A DNA stretch of 64,000 nucleotides from Planktotalea arctica (GCF_002105285.1 NZ_MUHR01000004.1:1-64000); one strand, 5' to 3'. Numbered from the stretch's first letter, positions 18,952 to 28,587 are shown. Notes: generated by a model from the letters alone, not told the origin. A program made the numbers and translations.

Positions 18952-20265
18952 ATGACCGCGATTGATCTGGACACCACCAAGCTTGCAGCCGACAGGCTTT
19001 TTCAGCGCAAGCGGCTGATGGGCTTTAGCATTCCCGCCGTTATCCTCGCCTATCTTACCTATATTTTCTTCGCCTTCGACCTGCCGGGTCTGGCCGAACG
19101 CGCCAATATGGACAATGCTGTCACGCTAGTCTCTGACAGCTGGTCCCACAAGGTGCATGTCACCCGTGACAACCGCTCGGGCGAGATCAGCTATGCCGTC
19201 GAAGGGGAGCGTAAAGGCCGCTACCCCGAAGGTGCGCGGCCTGCTTGGGTCACGGGTGACGAGGTCATCACTATTGATCTGGGCGGCGATCATATTGTCC
19301 GCTATTTGTCCGACAACCGGACCGAGATCGAGATACCGGATTTTCCGCTGATCGAGGTACAAGCAGAGGGTCGTGCCCTGACCACGAATCTGCCTGATGA
19401 TTTGCCTGACTGGATTTCAGCCTCAAATCGCCGCATCGGAATCACAACGCCCGAAGGACGCATCACGCTGACAGGAGCGCGCACCGAAGTCTTCAACTAT
19501 TTCCCCGGTTGGGAGCTGTTCTGGTTCACTCTCGACAGCCCTTACCACGGCCAAAGCCTTTCAAAGATCCTGTTCGGTGAGCGTGTGGACCCTGTGCGAT
19601 CAAACATCTCGGGCGCGATTTCTGATTGGTGGAACAACGCCATGTGGCGCCACAAGGACGTGGCTTGGGCCATCGGCGAGACAATCCTGATGGCGTTTCT
19701 GGGCACTATGGGCGCTGCCATCATAGCACTGCCGCTGGGCTTTCTCGCAGCAAAACGTTTTTCACCAATTATGATCCTGCGCGCAGCAACACGCCGCCTG
19801 TTCGATTTTGTACGCGGTGTAGACGCTTTAATCTGGACGGTTGTACTCGCCCGCGCCTTTGGCCCCGGCCCGTTGACGGGCGCACTGGCGATCCTAATCA
19901 CAGACACAGGCACCTTCGGCAAAATCTTTTCCGAGGCTTTGGAAAATGTCGATCAAAAACAGATCGAAGGGGTTTCCTCCACAGGGGCCAAACCCTTGCA
20001 ACGCTACCGTTTTGGCGTGATCCCCCAGTTGGTGCCGGTGCTGCTCGCGCAAATCCTGTATTTTCTTGAATCCAACACCCGCTCTGCCACGATCATCGGA
20101 GCCATCACCGGCGGTGGCATCGGGCTGATGCTGACCCAAGCCATCCAGACCCAAAAAGACTGGGAAGAGGTCGCCTATTACATCGTGCTGATAATCGCCA
20201 TGGTGATGTTCATGGATTGGCTCTCGGGTTGGCTGCGTGGCAAGCTGATCGGGCGAAAAGACTGA
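18952..20265 (+). CDS. phnE: Phosphonate ABC transporter permease PhnE (second, long copy)
   Basis: Second permease, 437 residues. After one N-terminal membrane segment (about 25-45) there is a periplasmic insertion of roughly 150 residues rich in charged and beta-forming sequence (VHVTRDNRSGEISYAVEG and onward). The standard permease core follows from about residue 210, with EGVSSTGAKPLQRYRFGVIPQL as coupling loop. Long PhnE partners of this kind occur in alphaproteobacteria; the insertion may contact PhnD. Confidence 0.92.
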   Translation: MTAIDLDTTKLAADRLFQRKRLMGFSIPAVILAYLTYIFFAFDLPGLAERANMDNAVTLVSDSWSHKVHVTRDNRSGEISYAVEGERKGRYPEGARPAWVTGDEVITIDLGGDHIVRYLSDNRTEIEIPDFPLIEVQAEGRALTTNLPDDLPDWISASNRRIGITTPEGRITLTGARTEVFNYFPGWELFWFTLDSPYHGQSLSKILFGERVDPVRSNISGAISDWWNNAMWRHKDVAWAIGETILMAFLGTMGAAIIALPLGFLAAKRFSPIMILRAATRRLFDFVRGVDALIWTVVLARAFGPGPLTGALAILITDTGTFGKIFSEALENVDQKQIEGVSSTGAKPLQRYRFGVIPQLVPVLLAQILYFLESNTRSATIIGAITGGGIGLMLTQAIQTQKDWEEVAYYIVLIIAMVMFMDWLSGWLRGKLIGRKD

Positions 20266-20906
20266 TGGTACAGAGCCTGATCACAGGCAGAAATCGCGGC
20301 ATTGGGGCAGCACTTGCCGCTGAGGCAGAAACCCGCGGACATAGCATTTTGCGCGCAACGCGGACGGGTCAAGGCGGCGATATTATCTTTGACATCAGCG
20401 ACCCTAAACAGGTCGAGCAAGCGATGGCAGCTGTAAACCAGCCCATTGATATCGTCATCAATAACGCGGGTATCATTGGCCCTGACAGCCCCACCACAGA
20501 TATGGACTGGACGGCCATGGCCCATACCTTTGCCGTCAATGTTGCACGAGCCCTTGCCGTGAGCACGGCCTGTCTCGATAATTTGCGGCGCAGCGACAGT
20601 CCCCGCATCCTGACGATCTCGAGCCAGATGGCCTATATGGGCTATGCCAAATCAGATCGCATCTCTTACCGTGCATCCAAAGCGGCGGTAAACAAGGTTA
20701 TGCAAGGACTGGCTACGGATCTCTACCCTGATGGTATCTCAGTCGTGCTTGTTGATCCGGGTTGGGTCCAGACAGATATGGGCGGCGCGAAGGCCGAGCT
20801 TACGCCAACCGAGGTTGCGGCAGGAATTATTGATCTCGCTGAGCGCGTCACGCTTGAGCACACTGGCAAGTTCTTTCGCTGGATTGGTGAGGAGCGCGCA
20901 TTTTGA
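20265..20906 (+). CDS. Short-chain dehydrogenase in the phnCDE operon
   Basis: NAD(P)-dependent oxidoreductase, 213 residues, with Rossmann motif TGRNRGIG, NNAG, and the catalytic Ser and YRASK (Tyr-x-x-x-Lys). Its ATG overlaps the phnE stop by one base, so it is co-translated with the importer. It could oxidise or reduce an aldehyde or alcohol made from an imported phosphonate; the substrate is unknown. Confidence 0.88.
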   Translation: MVQSLITGRNRGIGAALAAEAETRGHSILRATRTGQGGDIIFDISDPKQVEQAMAAVNQPIDIVINNAGIIGPDSPTTDMDWTAMAHTFAVNVARALAVSTACLDNLRRSDSPRILTISSQMAYMGYAKSDRISYRASKAAVNKVMQGLATDLYPDGISVVLVDPGWVQTDMGGAKAELTPTEVAAGIIDLAERVTLEHTGKFFRWIGEERAF

Positions 20907-21532
20907 CCGAGACCAGATTAAAACCCGACACCGCCTTTGTTCATCCTGACTGCGAGATAAAAGATGCGACATTCGGAAAATATGTGGAAATCGGACGGGG
21001 CAGCCGCGTGGCCCATTCCCATATGGACGACTACTCCTATTGCGACCGGTTTGCCGACATTGCCAATGCCTCCGTGGGTAAATTCGCGAACATCGCCTCC
21101 TTCGTGCGGATCGGGGCAACAGACCACCCGATGGAGAAAGCCAGTCTGCATCACTTTCACTATCGCTCGGCCGACTATTTTGAGGATGCAGCTGACGATG
21201 ACGCTTGGTTCGCCCTGAGGCGCAGCCGCCTCACAGTGATTGGTCACGACACATGGCTTGGCCATGGCGCACAGGTACGGCCGGAGGTGTCCATCGGCCA
21301 CGGGGCCGTCATCGCTGGTGGCGCAATCGTGACCAAGGATGTGCCCCCCTACATGATCGTCGCGGGCATTCCGGCAGTTCCAATACGCCCCCGTTTTGCG
21401 CCAGACATTGCGGATAGACTGATGGCGCTGGCGTGGTGGGATTGGCCGCACGACCGTCTGCGCGCCGCGCTGAGTGAGTTTCGCAGCCTTGGTGCCGAAG
21501 TGTTTCTCGAGCGCTATGAGAGCACAGACTGA
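20903..21532 (+). CDS. Hexapeptide-repeat acetyltransferase of the phosphonate operon type
   Basis: Left-handed beta-helix transferase, 209 residues, with repeats (VEIGRGSRVAHSHMDDYS, GHGAVIAGGAIVTKDV) and the active-site-like GATDHPMEKASLHHF. It matches the transferase-hexapeptide family often found in phn clusters and sometimes labelled chloramphenicol acetyltransferase-like. It starts four bases before the dehydrogenase stop. A role in acetylating aminophosphonates (as PhnO does) is plausible but unproven. Confidence 0.85.
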   Translation: MTETRLKPDTAFVHPDCEIKDATFGKYVEIGRGSRVAHSHMDDYSYCDRFADIANASVGKFANIASFVRIGATDHPMEKASLHHFHYRSADYFEDAADDDAWFALRRSRLTVIGHDTWLGHGAQVRPEVSIGHGAVIAGGAIVTKDVPPYMIVAGIPAVPIRPRFAPDIADRLMALAWWDWPHDRLRAALSEFRSLGAEVFLERYESTD

Positions 21533-21538
21533 ACAGCA

Positions 21539-21556
21539 ATGTCATAAATCTGTAGT
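21539..21556 (+). promoter_or_regulatory. Pho box upstream of the acyltransferase
   Basis: ATGTCATAAATCTGTAGT matches the Pho consensus CTGTCATAAATCTGTCAC at most positions, including the whole first half and spacer. It lies 47 bases before the acyltransferase start and begins just after the hexapeptide transferase stop. No good second site follows at 22 bases. Confidence 0.75.
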
Positions 21557-21602
21557 GAAACCACGCTAAGTGTCGCCAAGTGTTTCAGAAGGATTGACGC
21601 GG

Positions 21603-22475
21603 ATGGACAAGCACGCCCCTTCACAGGTTTCTTATGCCAAAGCGGCACAATCGCGGGCAGGACAAAATGTCATCAAGCTGATTGAGAACGCCACGGGCAG
21701 GCAAGGTCTTATGAGACGCGCACAGGATTATGATATCGAAATTGCGCAGGGTCGGAGCTTTTGGGACGTCATGCTCGGCCGATACGGCGTAAGCCTTGAT
21801 GTGATGTCAGGATCTTTGGCGGATATTCCGGCGCAAGGCCCCTTGGTGATTGTCGCAAACCATCCTTTTGGCATCCTTGATGGCCTTGTTATGGGGCATA
21901 TTCTTTCCAAGCGGCGGCCCGCGTTTCACATTCTGGCAAATAGCGTCTTTCAGGATGCTCCCGAACTTGCAGGGACTGTTTTACCCATCAGTTTTGACGA
22001 GACGAAGGAAGCGGTGAAGCTCAACCTTGAGACACGTGCCACGGCCTTGAGCTCTCTTAAGGCTGGTGGTGCAATCGGCGTCTTTCCGGGCGGGACCGTA
22101 TCCACTGCGGCAAAGCCGTTCCAGCGGTCCATGGACCCGAGCTGGCGGCGCTTCACAGCCCGCATGATTACCAAATCCAACGCGACTGTGGTCCCTGTCT
22201 TCTTTGATGGTCAGAACTCAAGACTTTTCCAGTTGGCCAGCCATATCCACTACAACTTGCGCGTCGCCTTGTTGCTTAAGGAATTCGGCAGGCGTGCGGA
22301 TCAGCCCGTGAAAATTGCGGTCGGCAAACCCATATCCCCTGAAACGATTGCAGCCTGTTCGCATGATGCTCAAGGCCTAATGAACTATCTTCGAGGCCAA
22401 ACTTATGCACTCTCGCCTAATCGCATTGAACAATTGGATTTTGGGTACGAGTTTGAAGAACAGTATAGGATGTAG
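21603..22475 (+). CDS. Lysophospholipid acyltransferase family protein
   Basis: Membrane-associated acyltransferase (PlsC-like), 290 residues from ATG 21603. The catalytic NHxxxxD motif is NHPFGILDG and the glycerol-binding FPGGT motif is present (GVFPGGTVST). It would transfer an acyl chain to a lyso-lipid. The Pho box and the setting between phosphonate and glycerophosphodiester genes suggest synthesis of phosphorus-free or recycled membrane lipids during phosphate stress, for example an ornithine-lipid type step; that is inference. Confidence 0.85.
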   Translation: MDKHAPSQVSYAKAAQSRAGQNVIKLIENATGRQGLMRRAQDYDIEIAQGRSFWDVMLGRYGVSLDVMSGSLADIPAQGPLVIVANHPFGILDGLVMGHILSKRRPAFHILANSVFQDAPELAGTVLPISFDETKEAVKLNLETRATALSSLKAGGAIGVFPGGTVSTAAKPFQRSMDPSWRRFTARMITKSNATVVPVFFDGQNSRLFQLASHIHYNLRVALLLKEFGRRADQPVKIAVGKPISPETIAACSHDAQGLMNYLRGQTYALSPNRIEQLDFGYEFEEQYRM

Positions 22476-22479
22476 GGGC

Positions 22480-22507
22480 GGCGGGCCTGCGCTCGCCCGT
22501 CTTTTTT
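22480..22507 (+). terminator. Terminator after the acyltransferase
   Basis: A 7-bp stem (22480-22486 with 22495-22501, one G-T pair) with an 8-base loop is followed by six T residues. It closes the plus-strand gene and touches the end of the convergent arsJ. Confidence 0.75.
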
Positions 22508-23768
22508 ATTCACTCTCAGGCTTGAGAAACCCAACTGTAATGGCTGAGGCCGCAACCATAACCGTCGCAGTCCCGAGCATGAGCGCGAGGCCCCCCGCCT
22601 GGTAGGTCAGCCCGGAAAGCAGCGTACCCGCGAGCCGCCCTGCGGCATTGGCCATGTAGTAAAATCCCACATCCATCGTCACACGCTCGGCCTGTGTGAA
22701 CGACAGGATCAAATAGGAGTGCAGCGATGAGTTCACCGCGAATATCGCACCGAAGGCCAGCAGTCCGGCCACCAGAGTGACGGTCAGCCACAGTTGCGGC
22801 TCCCCTCCGATGAAGGCTGCGAAGGTCAGAGCAAATGGCACGGCAACAAGGCCCCAACCCCAGCTGCGGGCAGCGCCAATAAGCTCTGCTGCGCAGCGAT
22901 CCTTTGCCCGCAGGATGCGCGGCGCGTTGGCTTGTACAAGGCCATAAAGGATGACCCACCCCGCCATGAATGTCCCGATCATAAAGAATGCGGCACGGTT
23001 ACCAGCGATCGTGCCATCCGACAGCACTGCGTAAAAGTAGATAGGGATGCCCACCACAAACCACACATCCCGCGCGCCAAACAGGAACACCCGCGCGGCA
23101 CTTAGCCAATTGACGTTAGCTGATTTCGAAAAGACTTCCGAAAATTTGGCGCCCTTGCGCCCCTTGGGCAACCCCGCAGGCATGGCCAGCAGAACAGCCA
23201 ACAGGATCACCGCGAGGATCGCGGCCATGCCCAAAACGGCCCAGACAAATCCGACCGTGGCAAGCAATGCGGCCCCCAGTAAAAAACCCGCACCCTTCAC
23301 CATGTTTTTGGACCCCGTGAGCAGCGCAACCCAACGAAACAGCCCCCCACCCTCGGACGGGGCCAGCAATTTCACAGCGGATTTCGACGACATCTTGGCG
23401 AGGTCTTTGGCAACGCCACTCGCCCCCTGCACCAGCATGACAAAGACGACGGAAGCCCCCACAGCCCAATTCGAGTCAAGCTGTGCCAACGCCAGCAGCG
23501 CCAGCACCTGCAACCCGAGCCCTGCATAAAGCGTCGAGGTCAGACCAAACCGCGCCGCAATCCAGCCCGCGCAAAGGTTCGTGACGATGCCCGCGATTTC
23601 ATAAAGCACAAACAGATAGGCCAGCTGCACCGGCGAAAAGCCAAGCGTGTGAAAGTGCAAGAGCACCAGCATCCGCAAAGCGCCATCAGTCAGCATGAAG
23701 GCCCAATAGGCCGCCGTCACCGCGATATAGGCAGACAAGCCTTCAGGGCGCGCAGCCGTTTGTGTCAC
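22506..23768 (-). CDS. arsJ: Organoarsenical efflux MFS transporter ArsJ
   Basis: Twelve-helix major-facilitator protein, 420 residues. It shows ArsJ traits: [20 protein letters not shown] at the start and [26 protein letters not shown] in the middle. ArsJ exports 1-arseno-3-phosphoglycerate made by a GAPDH partner, which then breaks down outside to arsenate. The GAPDH gene overlaps its start by four bases, which supports the pairing. Confidence 0.93.
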   Translation of the reverse strand: MTQTAARPEGLSAYIAVTAAYWAFMLTDGALRMLVLLHFHTLGFSPVQLAYLFVLYEIAGIVTNLCAGWIAARFGLTSTLYAGLGLQVLALLALAQLDSNWAVGASVVFVMLVQGASGVAKDLAKMSSKSAVKLLAPSEGGGLFRWVALLTGSKNMVKGAGFLLGAALLATVGFVWAVLGMAAILAVILLAVLLAMPAGLPKGRKGAKFSEVFSKSANVNWLSAARVFLFGARDVWFVVGIPIYFYAVLSDGTIAGNRAAFFMIGTFMAGWVILYGLVQANAPRILRAKDRCAAELIGAARSWGWGLVAVPFALTFAAFIGGEPQLWLTVTLVAGLLAFGAIFAVNSSLHSYLILSFTQAERVTMDVGFYYMANAAGRLAGTLLSGLTYQAGGLALMLGTATVMVAASAITVGFLKPESE

Positions 23769-24763
23769 AAGCTGTCCCCAACCATGCAGGCGACATCGAC
23801 CAATCGGTGTGCATAGCCCATCTCATTATCATACCACGCATAGACCTTCACCTGCGTGCCATTGATCACCATGGTGGAGGGCGCATCGATGATGCTGGAG
23901 CGTTCGTCATTGGTATAATCGGTTGAGACAAGCGGACGGGTCTCGTAGCCCAAAATCCCTTCAAGAGGTCCCTCGGCGGCAGCTTTGAACAGCGCATTCA
24001 CTTCTTCCGCCGTCGTCTCGCGCTCCACCTCAAAAACACAATCCGTCAGGGAGGCGTTCAGCAGTGGCACGCGCACAGCATGGCCGTTCAAACGGCCCTT
24101 AAGCTCCGGGTAGATGAGCGTGATTGCCGTGGCGCTGCCCGTGGTCGTCGGGATCAGCGAATTAAGTGCCGAGCGCGCGCGACGCAGGTCCTTAGCAGGC
24201 CGGTCTACAATGGTTTGCGTGTTGGTTACGTCATGGATCGTCGTGATGGAGCCGTGTTTGATGCCGAGATTCTCGTGAATGACCTTCACCACAGGTGCCA
24301 GACAATTTGTGGTGCAGCTCACTGCGGTTACGATCCGATGACGCTCGGCCGCGTAGATGCCCTCATTCACCCCCATCACAATATTGGCAGCATCTCCATC
24401 CTTTACTGGCGCCGACACGACCACTTTCTTCACGCCTGCTTCAAAAAAGGGGGCGAGTTTTGCATCTGTTTTGAATGCGCCAGTACAGTCGATCACCACA
24501 TCGACGCCTGCCAACGGCAGATCCGCAATGCTGCGGGTCCCGATGAAGGGGATCTTCACCCCGTCAATTGTCACACTGTCTGCGTCATGGGAAAAATCCG
24601 CCTGCCAACGGCCATGCACCGTATCGAACTCAAACAAATGGGCGTGCATTTCAGGGTCGCCCACCCCGTCATTGATCCATGCGATCTTGGCACCGCGCTC
24701 CAGCAGGGGTCTGATGGCAAGCTTGCCAATACGGCCAAGGCCGTTGAGTGCGTAAACAGTCAT
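23765..24763 (-). CDS. ArsJ-associated glyceraldehyde-3-phosphate dehydrogenase
   Basis: GAPDH family enzyme, 332 residues, with NAD fold [17 protein letters not shown], the catalytic Cys in [17 protein letters not shown] and the His-containing [11 protein letters not shown]. In this context it uses arsenate in place of phosphate to make 1-arseno-3-phosphoglycerate for ArsJ. It overlaps arsJ downstream and the broken arsR-arsC gene upstream by four bases each. Confidence 0.93.
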   Translation of the reverse strand: MTVYALNGLGRIGKLAIRPLLERGAKIAWINDGVGDPEMHAHLFEFDTVHGRWQADFSHDADSVTIDGVKIPFIGTRSIADLPLAGVDVVIDCTGAFKTDAKLAPFFEAGVKKVVVSAPVKDGDAANIVMGVNEGIYAAERHRIVTAVSCTTNCLAPVVKVIHENLGIKHGSITTIHDVTNTQTIVDRPAKDLRRARSALNSLIPTTTGSATAITLIYPELKGRLNGHAVRVPLLNASLTDCVFEVERETTAEEVNALFKAAAEGPLEGILGYETRPLVSTDYTNDERSSIIDAPSTMVINGTQVKVYAWYDNEMGYAHRLVDVACMVGDSL

Positions 24764-25599
24764 TTTAAGGTTCTTTCTTCGTTTGTCTGGCCAATCTCGT
24801 CGACGGCCTTTTGCAAAGACATGCGGTCGAGCGAGGCAAGCGGCAGGGCAGTAAAGGCGATCAACCGGTTGCGCAGCGCGCCATAGGTCTGCTGAAAAGC
24901 AAGGCTTTTTTCGGCATCCGAGCCCGCAACGCTGACGGGATCAGGCATCCCCCAATGGCCGCTGACGGTCTATGCAGGACATTCCTCATTTGCGGCCTGA
25001 TTGCAGACCGTAAAAACAAAATCAAAGGCGGGCGCGTCATCGCCGACAAATTCGGAAATATTCTTGGACCGCAGGGAGGCCACATCATGCCCCTTTTGGG
25101 CCAGTGCTTCGAGCGCGAGGGGGTTCATCTCAGAGCGCGGTTTGGTCCCTGCCGAACGGACTTCGAAGCGATCACTCCCAAGATCGCGCAAGATGCATTC
25201 CGCAAAGATGGATCGCGCAGAATTGCCCGTACAAATGAAAAGCACATTGTATTTTTCGTCAGTCATGGGACGATCTCCCGCTCCTTCGGAATTGAAAAGA
25301 GGCGCGCAGATCTCGGGCCGTCCACGACAACAATCAAGGAGGAGGTAGTCAATGGTCGTGCGGGTGGCCTCCATGTCGATGGCATAGCGCAAGGATGTTC
25401 CAACCCGCTCCTGAGTAATTAGCCCAGCCTGCATCAACGCGTTCACATATGTCGATAATGTATTGGGCTTCAGCCGCAATGCCTGCGCCAGCTCGGTCGC
25501 TGGAACACGGTCGGGATAGCGGCGCATTAACAGCCGAAATAGCGCCAGCCGTTGAGGATGACCAAGGACTGTGAGGCGATTGGGAATCAGATTTTCCAT
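24760..25599 (-). pseudogene. ArsR-ArsC fusion interrupted by an amber codon
   Basis: The gene encodes an ArsR-type winged helix (about 1-100, LGHPQRLALFRLLMRR) fused to a low-molecular-weight phosphatase-type arsenate reductase (LFICTGNSARS, the CX5R loop). The frame stops at TAG 24970-24972, right after NEECPA. Reading on in the same frame gives [20 protein letters not shown] and the rest of the C-terminus to 24760. Intact relatives usually have a WPGQP segment here, so about four codons also seem lost. The truncated product keeps the nucleophilic Cys but lacks the DP-motif Asp that serves as general acid. The ArsR part may still work. Confidence 0.8.
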
Positions 25600-25678
25600 A
25601 CTTCATGAATATATGAAGTATGGCTTCATTAACAATGAAGGTTTTGTGACACCGGGACCCCACCACTGACAGATCGCT

Positions 25679-26335
25679 CTACTCAATATAGTCAGCGACG
25701 GCACTAAGCCGGTCAACGACTACGGCAGCACCTGCCTCATAGAGGCGCGCTGCATGATCTTCGGTGCAATGGGAACCACCCGTAAATCCAATGCAGGTCA
25801 TGCCCGCCGATTTGGCCGCTGTAACGCCTGCAACACTGTCCTCAATCACAATGCAGCGCGCAGGCTCCACCCCTATTGCTCTGGCGGCATAAAGAAAGAT
25901 ATCAGGATACGGCTTTCCCCTTTCCACCAATCTAGTCGAGAAAATATTGGGGTAAACCAGTTCGAACAGCTCAGTCTCGATCAAACCCAGCGCCAACTTT
26001 GCGGGCGCAGCTGAGGATGCGATGCACTTGGCGATACCAAGCGAAGAGAGCAAAGCATGCGCGCCATCAATCGCGCGCAACTCGGTCTGGTATTTTTCAA
26101 TGACGGCCTTTTTTATCGCAGACCTGAAACCATCGGGCAGAGGTTTGCCCAACTCTTTGGCCAGTGCCGCATCGACAGCTTCATCTGGCATGCCCGCAAA
26201 GCGTCTGGAAATTTCTTCTGTTGTGATTGGGTATCCCAAAAGTGTGTAAGCTTCGGCATCCGCGCGACACGCAATAATCTCACTATCGAGCAACACACCA
26301 TCACAGTCGAATATCACAAGATCAAATCTGGCCAT
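25679..26335 (-). CDS. HAD-superfamily phosphatase, beta-phosphoglucomutase-like
   Basis: Cytoplasmic haloacid-dehalogenase hydrolase, 218 residues from ATG 26335 (GAGGG eight bases upstream). Motif I is FDCDGVLLDSE, motif II Ser in CIASSAAP, motif III Lys in ERGKPYPDIF, and motif IV VIEDSVAGV. These enzymes remove phosphate from small sugar-phosphates or related metabolites. It diverges from the glycerophosphodiesterase, sharing a Pho-box region. Confidence 0.88.
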   Translation of the reverse strand: MARFDLVIFDCDGVLLDSEIIACRADAEAYTLLGYPITTEEISRRFAGMPDEAVDAALAKELGKPLPDGFRSAIKKAVIEKYQTELRAIDGAHALLSSLGIAKCIASSAAPAKLALGLIETELFELVYPNIFSTRLVERGKPYPDIFLYAARAIGVEPARCIVIEDSVAGVTAAKSAGMTCIGFTGGSHCTEDHAARLYEAGAAVVVDRLSAVADYIE

Positions 26336-26476
26336 CAGAAACGCCCTCAAAATTAAGCTGCGCTGCTAAAAGGGAGCTGGCTTTCTGCGGACACTCATCC
26401 AGTGCAACGAGAGAATAGCAACAGCTTGCCGACACAAAGGGTCCGTTTTTTTTGCGCGCCGCCAAAAATAATAAAT

Positions 26477-26516
26477 CTTTCATAAAACCTTAGCGCAGCT
26501 GTCATGATTGGCGACA
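26477..26516 (+). promoter_or_regulatory. Tandem Pho box upstream of the glycerophosphodiesterase
   Basis: CTTTCATAAAACCTTAGC (26477-26494) and CTGTCATGATTGGCGACA (26499-26516) on the plus strand, exactly 22 bases apart, end 36 bases before the start codon. The second site has a perfect CTGTCAT. The divergent HAD gene could share the control. Confidence 0.75.
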
Positions 26517-26551
26517 CATAAGCGAGGCATTGCATTCTGATGGAGAGAAAA

Positions 26552-27769
26552 ATGCGAGTTACCGCTGCTATCGTTTCTACCTTGTTTGTGGCTCTGCCAG
26601 CTTGGGCCCAGACTGTCGAAAACGTGGAATATGGTCCGCGCCCCTACTACCTTATCGATAAAATGGAAGCGGGCCCGCTCAAAGACAAGCTCACCCAGTG
26701 CATGGGTCAGGAAGGGAAAACATCGATGTTCTCGATCGGGCATCGGGGCGCGCCTATGCAGTTCCCCGAGCATACTGTCGAATCCAATGTGGCCGCGGCA
26801 CGGATGGGTGCAGGCATACTCGAATGCGATGTCACCTTTACCAAAGACCTTGAGCTGGTATGCCGTCATGCGCAAAATGATCTGCACACCACCACAAACA
26901 TTTTGACCAGCCCGCTGGCAAGCACGTGCGCACAGCCCTTCACGCCTGCGAATGGGGAAACGCCTGCCGCCGCGGAATGCCGCACGTCCGAGATTACACT
27001 TGCAGAGTACCGGACACTCACCCCGAAAATGGATGCGGCTGACAAAACAGCGACGACCGCCGAAGCTTATTTGAACGGCACAGCGGGTTGGCGCACGGAT
27101 CTCTATTCGGCCGAGCCAGCAAAGCTGATGACCCATGCCGAGTCCATCGCGCTGTTCAAATCTCTGGGCGCAAAGTTCACGCCAGAACTTAAATCACCAT
27201 CAGTCGAAATGCCTTTCAACGGGTTCAGTCAGGCCGACTATGCGCAAAAACTGGTCGATGAATACAAGGCAGCCAATATTCCAGCCTCTGATGTCTGGCT
27301 CCAGTCTTTCAACCTCGAAGACGTGCTGTATTGGATCGAAGCAGAGCCGGAGTTTGGCGCGCAAGCGGTTTATCTGATGGATGAATACGACATCGAAGGC
27401 TATTCCCCGATGGATGCGGCCACATGGCCCAACACCATGGAAGAGCTGAAATCGATGGGTGTAAATTATATCGCACCTCCAACATGGATGTTGGTCACCA
27501 CATCTGCGGACGGCGAAATCATCCCGTCCGAGCTGGCTGTTCAAGCCAAAGCAGCCAGGCTTGAGATCATCACATGGACGATCGAGCGGTCTGGCCCACT
27601 CAAGGACGGTGGCGGATGGTACTACCAGTCAATCTCGGATCTGACAGACAGCGATGGCGTCATGTACGAATACATCGACGCCTTGGCGCAGGATGTGGGC
27701 GTTGTCGGTATATTCTCCGATTGGCCTGCAACGGTAACCTACTACGCAAACTGCATGGGGCTTGAATAG
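26552..27769 (+). CDS. Periplasmic glycerophosphodiester phosphodiesterase
   Basis: Secreted enzyme, 405 residues from ATG 26552 (GGAGAG upstream). Signal peptide ends LPAWAQ. The GDPD catalytic signature is complete: HRG in [15 protein letters not shown], Glu/Asp in [10 protein letters not shown], His in LVCRHAQND; further barrel strands are FTPELKSPS and TWTIERSG. It splits glycerophosphodiesters from phospholipid head groups into glycerol-3-phosphate and alcohol. The Pho box ties it to phosphate scavenging. Confidence 0.92.
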   Translation: MRVTAAIVSTLFVALPAWAQTVENVEYGPRPYYLIDKMEAGPLKDKLTQCMGQEGKTSMFSIGHRGAPMQFPEHTVESNVAAARMGAGILECDVTFTKDLELVCRHAQNDLHTTTNILTSPLASTCAQPFTPANGETPAAAECRTSEITLAEYRTLTPKMDAADKTATTAEAYLNGTAGWRTDLYSAEPAKLMTHAESIALFKSLGAKFTPELKSPSVEMPFNGFSQADYAQKLVDEYKAANIPASDVWLQSFNLEDVLYWIEAEPEFGAQAVYLMDEYDIEGYSPMDAATWPNTMEELKSMGVNYIAPPTWMLVTTSADGEIIPSELAVQAKAARLEIITWTIERSGPLKDGGGWYYQSISDLTDSDGVMYEYIDALAQDVGVVGIFSDWPATVTYYANCMGLE

Positions 27770-27826
27770 GCTAGCACCTCTTCATGATACGCTGATCCTC
27801 CCCCGTCCGTATCATGCAGCCCTTAA

Positions 27827-27857
27827 AGCCCCGGCCCTTTTCGGCGGGGGCTTTTTT
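27827..27857 (+). terminator. Terminator after the glycerophosphodiesterase
   Basis: A stem of six pairs (AGCCCC with GGGGCT), one mismatch and three more pairs is followed by a T-run. A separate 8-bp inverted repeat with a 16-base loop (27784-27791 with 27808-27815) lies just before it. Confidence 0.75.
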
Positions 27858-27864
27858 CTTCCAA

Positions 27865-28587
27865 TTACGAAGCATCAAGCGTCAGTGTGACACGATCTCC
27901 TGCAAACCAGGTTCTACCGTATTCTACGGGCTTACCGATCGTAGATGTATTGACACTGGACGATCTCAGCAAAGGATCGCCTTCGCCAACATTCAAATGC
28001 AGCGCATGTGTGGCAGTTGCGCGGACAGCCGTGAGCCGAGTTGAGGCCCGCGTATAGTCATCGATACCGGCAATGCTCAGCGCTTGGGTGACGCTACTTG
28101 TCTCGGATAATGCTGCGGTAATGCGCGGGAGCCTCAGGAGCGGGAACAGGCTTTCAAATACGGCAATTGGCTGACCATCTGCCAATGAAAGCCCATGATA
28201 AGCACAGACCGGATTGCCCGCCTCGATCTGCAACGCCTGAGCCTCGCCAATCGTCGCAGCGCGCTCGTCCAACGCGAGCATGCGCTTTTCGGGTCTGCGG
28301 CCTGCGGCAATCAGGTTTTCGTGGAACCGGACCCGATTGCCAATCGGATAGTCGGTCGGCGTGGCCGCGACAAAGGCCCCTGCACCGCGACGGGTGCGCA
28401 CCAGCCCTTCCTCAACCAATGCCGAAATCCCGTGGCGCACCGTGTGGCGGTTCACGCCGAAGCGGTCTGCCAGCGCAGCCTCGGTCGGCAACTTGTCCCC
28501 CGGCGCATAACGTTCTTCAGCTAAGTCACTGCGCAATGCATTGGCGATGGCCTTCCAGATCGGGGTTTTGTCAGAACTGTCACGCAA
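27865..28587 (-). CDS. phnF: Phosphonate metabolism regulator PhnF (GntR/HutC)
   Basis: Repressor of the C-P lyase genes, 240 residues. N-terminal winged helix KLPTEAALADRFGVNRHTVRHGIS and wing RTRRGAGAFV, then a UTRA ligand-binding domain (RFHENLIAAGRRPEKRML through VEYGRTWFAGDRV). It starts with TTG 28587; a stop codon two codons upstream in frame rules out an earlier start and no later Met is available near the N-terminus. The start codon lies within a Pho-box-like site. Divergent from phnG. Confidence 0.9.
   Translation of the reverse strand: MRDSSDKTPIWKAIANALRSDLAEERYAPGDKLPTEAALADRFGVNRHTVRHGISALVEEGLVRTRRGAGAFVAATPTDYPIGNRVRFHENLIAAGRRPEKRMLALDERAATIGEAQALQIEAGNPVCAYHGLSLADGQPIAVFESLFPLLRLPRITAALSETSSVTQALSIAGIDDYTRASTRLTAVRATATHALHLNVGEGDPLLRSSSVNTSTIGKPVEYGRTWFAGDRVTLTLDAS

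Noticed and set aside
27784-27815. 8-bp inverted repeat with a 16-base loop after the glycerophosphodiesterase
   Set aside because: Too weak as a terminator and next to a better one; no further evidence for an operator.
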